Assembly: GCA_947071955.1 (NCBI GenBank)
Contig: CAMTGL010000120.1
Coordinates: 1-6,464 of the forward strand
From: an uncultured Plesiomonas sp.
GTDB taxonomy: Bacteria; Pseudomonadota; Gammaproteobacteria; Enterobacterales; CAMTGL01
Reading direction: 5' to 3'
Length of the DNA stretch: 6,464 nt
Shown here piece by piece: positions 5,691 to 6,464 of the stretch (positions within the stretch are counted from its first letter, which is position 1; each line of letters starts with the position of its first letter). The position numbers were made by a program, and so were the translations under genes. Under the pieces are notes generated by a model that was not told the origin of the DNA, did no database searches, and worked only from the letters and a program-made list of their open reading frames with translations.

Positions 5691-5719
5691 TTGACAGGAA
5701 AAATCCTTTCTGTCAGCAT
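5691..5719 (+). promoter_or_regulatory. Candidate proximal promoter of the porin (P2) overlapped by a dyad
   Basis: A consensus TTGACA -35 (5691-5696) is followed after 17 nt by CAGCAT (5714-5719), a weak -10 that keeps the important second and last positions. Predicted start near 5726, giving a leader of about 120 nt, in the range of enterobacterial ompC/ompF leaders. The inverted repeat TGACAG (5692-5697)/CTGTCA (5710-5715) covers the promoter and looks like an operator. A wider pair TTGATTTT (5673-5680)/AAAATCAA (5732-5739) surrounds it. Confidence 0.42.
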
Positions 5720-5784
5720 TAGCCGCGAATCAAAATCAAGTTGCTTGCTTAGCCTTAAAGCGGGTGACAGGGAACCTCCGGTGA

Positions 5785-5798
5785 CGGTAAAAATACCG
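5785..5798 (+). promoter_or_regulatory. Leader hairpin upstream of the porin start
   Basis: CGGTA-AAAA-TACCG forms a perfect 5-bp stem with a four-A loop 48 nt before the porin ATG. Just upstream are two copies of GGTGAC (5763-5768 and 5780-5785) and a CCTCC (5775-5779 region), which resembles an anti-Shine-Dalgarno sequence. Such leaders are common sites of small-RNA and Hfq control for porins, but no partner can be named here. Confidence 0.3.
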
Positions 5799-5846
5799 CG
5801 CTGAGATATAAAAACTAACCAAAGAAAAGGCAGTGGATTAAATACT

Positions 5847-6464
5847 ATGAAAAAGACAATTCTGGCACTGGCAGTACCAGCTCTGCTGGCAGCTGGCGTA
5901 ACTAACGCAGCAACTGTATACAAAAATGATGACACTTCTATCGACCTGAAAGGCTCTATCCGCCTGTTGGCTGAAGAAGGTGCACGTCGTGATGCTAACA
6001 TCGGCGATGACGGTTCTCGTATTGGCTTGGGTATCAAGCACAATCTGGGTAACGGCCTGACTGGTCTGGGTTACATCGAAATGGGTTACGACACCCAAAA
6101 GCAAGAAAGCACCAGCGATAGCCCAATTAAAAACCGTCAAGCTTATGCCGGTCTGTCTTTAGACGGCGTGGGTACACTGACTGCAGGCCGTATCACAGCT
6201 CCATTTGATGATGTTGCGCTGTCTGACTACACCTGGACTTACGGTGGTGTAATGGATTTCGGCAAAATGGCTGACAGCAAAGATGCGGGTCCATTTGGCA
6301 ACAAAAACACCTTCCTGGCACGTACTTCTAACTCTGTGAAAGTAGAGTCAGCTGAAGTAAATGGCTTCAAAGCTGCTGGTTCTTACACCATGCAAACTGG
6401 TGATGCGTATAACAACGTTGATAACGCATACACCTTGGCAGCATTCTACACCTCTGATTTCGGT
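5847..6464 (+). CDS. General outer-membrane porin (OmpC/OmpF type, gram-negative porin), N-terminal 206 aa, 3' truncated
   Basis: Trimeric beta-barrel channel for passive diffusion of small hydrophilic solutes. The frame runs from ATG at 5847 to the window edge with no stop, so roughly the last 40% is missing (family usually 330-380 aa). Residues 1-21 are a clear Sec signal peptide: MKK, a hydrophobic core, then VTNA. Cleavage after Ala21 gives ATVYKNDDTSIDLKGSIRLL, like mature OmpC (AEVYNKDGNKLDLYGK). Alternating strands follow, with hallmarks SRIGLGIKHNLGNGLTGLGY, YAGLSLDGVGTLTAGRIT and an L3-like segment around DDVALSDYTWTYGGVMDFG. The 'GTLTAGRITAPFDD' stretch corresponds to the usual G.l..GR...P.d of bacterial porins. 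The ribosome site is weak (GTGGA, about 9 nt before ATG). Which substrate it favours and which named porin it is cannot be told. The minus-strand reading frames across it come from its codon bias. Confidence 0.92.
   Translation, partial: MKKTILALAVPALLAAGVTNAATVYKNDDTSIDLKGSIRLLAEEGARRDANIGDDGSRIGLGIKHNLGNGLTGLGYIEMGYDTQKQESTSDSPIKNRQAYAGLSLDGVGTLTAGRITAPFDDVALSDYTWTYGGVMDFGKMADSKDAGPFGNKNTFLARTSNSVKVESAEVNGFKAAGSYTMQTGDAYNNVDNAYTLAAFYTSDFG

Larger units (their letters stand above)
5287..5846. other. 560-bp regulatory region between divergent dinG and the porin
   Basis: No convincing protein gene was found. The dinG-proximal part carries the dinG promoter and two CRP-like sites. The middle (about 5440-5680) is very AT-rich and holds the TATAAA promoter candidate, the 86-nt structured element and a possible 22-codon ORF (5608-5676). 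The last part (5690-5846) has the TTGACA promoter candidate and the porin leader. Its length and the number of nested dyads suggest a heavily regulated porin rather than a simple divergent promoter. Confidence 0.6.

Noticed and set aside
5645..6140. 132- and 100-residue minus-strand frames over the porin start
   Set aside because: Antisense to the signal peptide and first strands of an unmistakable porin; explained by porin codon bias.

Overview
The window comes from a gammaproteobacterium of moderate GC content. The gene set (MscK, YbaM, PriC, a YeaQ-type membrane protein, DinG and an OmpC/OmpF-type porin) and the order mscK > < ybaM ... priC match the enterobacterial neighbourhood as I remember it. 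The proteins differ enough from E. coli to suggest a relative such as an Aeromonadales/Tolumonas-like or Vibrio-like organism. That placement is inference.

Layout. (1) Bases 1-1876, + strand: C-terminal ~624 residues of the mechanosensitive channel MscK, cut by the left edge. (2) Bases 1877-2017: convergent intergenic gap filled by a 73-nt near-continuous hairpin that looks like the terminator of the minus-strand genes. (3) Bases 2018-5286, minus strand: in transcription order dinG, priC (11 nt apart, one operon), then yeaQ-like with its own promoter candidate, then ybaM. (4) Bases 5287-5846: a 560-bp region without a convincing gene between divergent dinG and the porin. (5) Bases 5847-6464, + strand: N-terminal 206 residues of a general porin, cut by the right edge.

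The genes fall into two themes. DinG (Fe-S helicase) and PriC (replication restart) both act on stalled forks, R-loops and collapsed replication, and are co-transcribed here. MscK, the YeaQ-like protein and the porin belong to the envelope and its response to osmotic and other stress.

The most interesting part is the 560-bp region. It holds two CRP-like sites (GTGA-N6-TCAC) 84 bp apart. The first lies inside the putative dinG promoter. The second is about 60 bp upstream of the start predicted for a TATAAA box on the + strand. Downstream lies an 86-nt element whose arms pair over 22 positions, and every non-Watson-Crick pair is a G.U wobble when read as + strand RNA. This suggests a structured RNA (small RNA or long porin leader). 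A possible 22-codon leader ORF starts inside it. A second promoter candidate (TTGACA overlapped by a dyad) lies nearer the porin. No mobile element, CRISPR array, tRNA or rRNA was seen.
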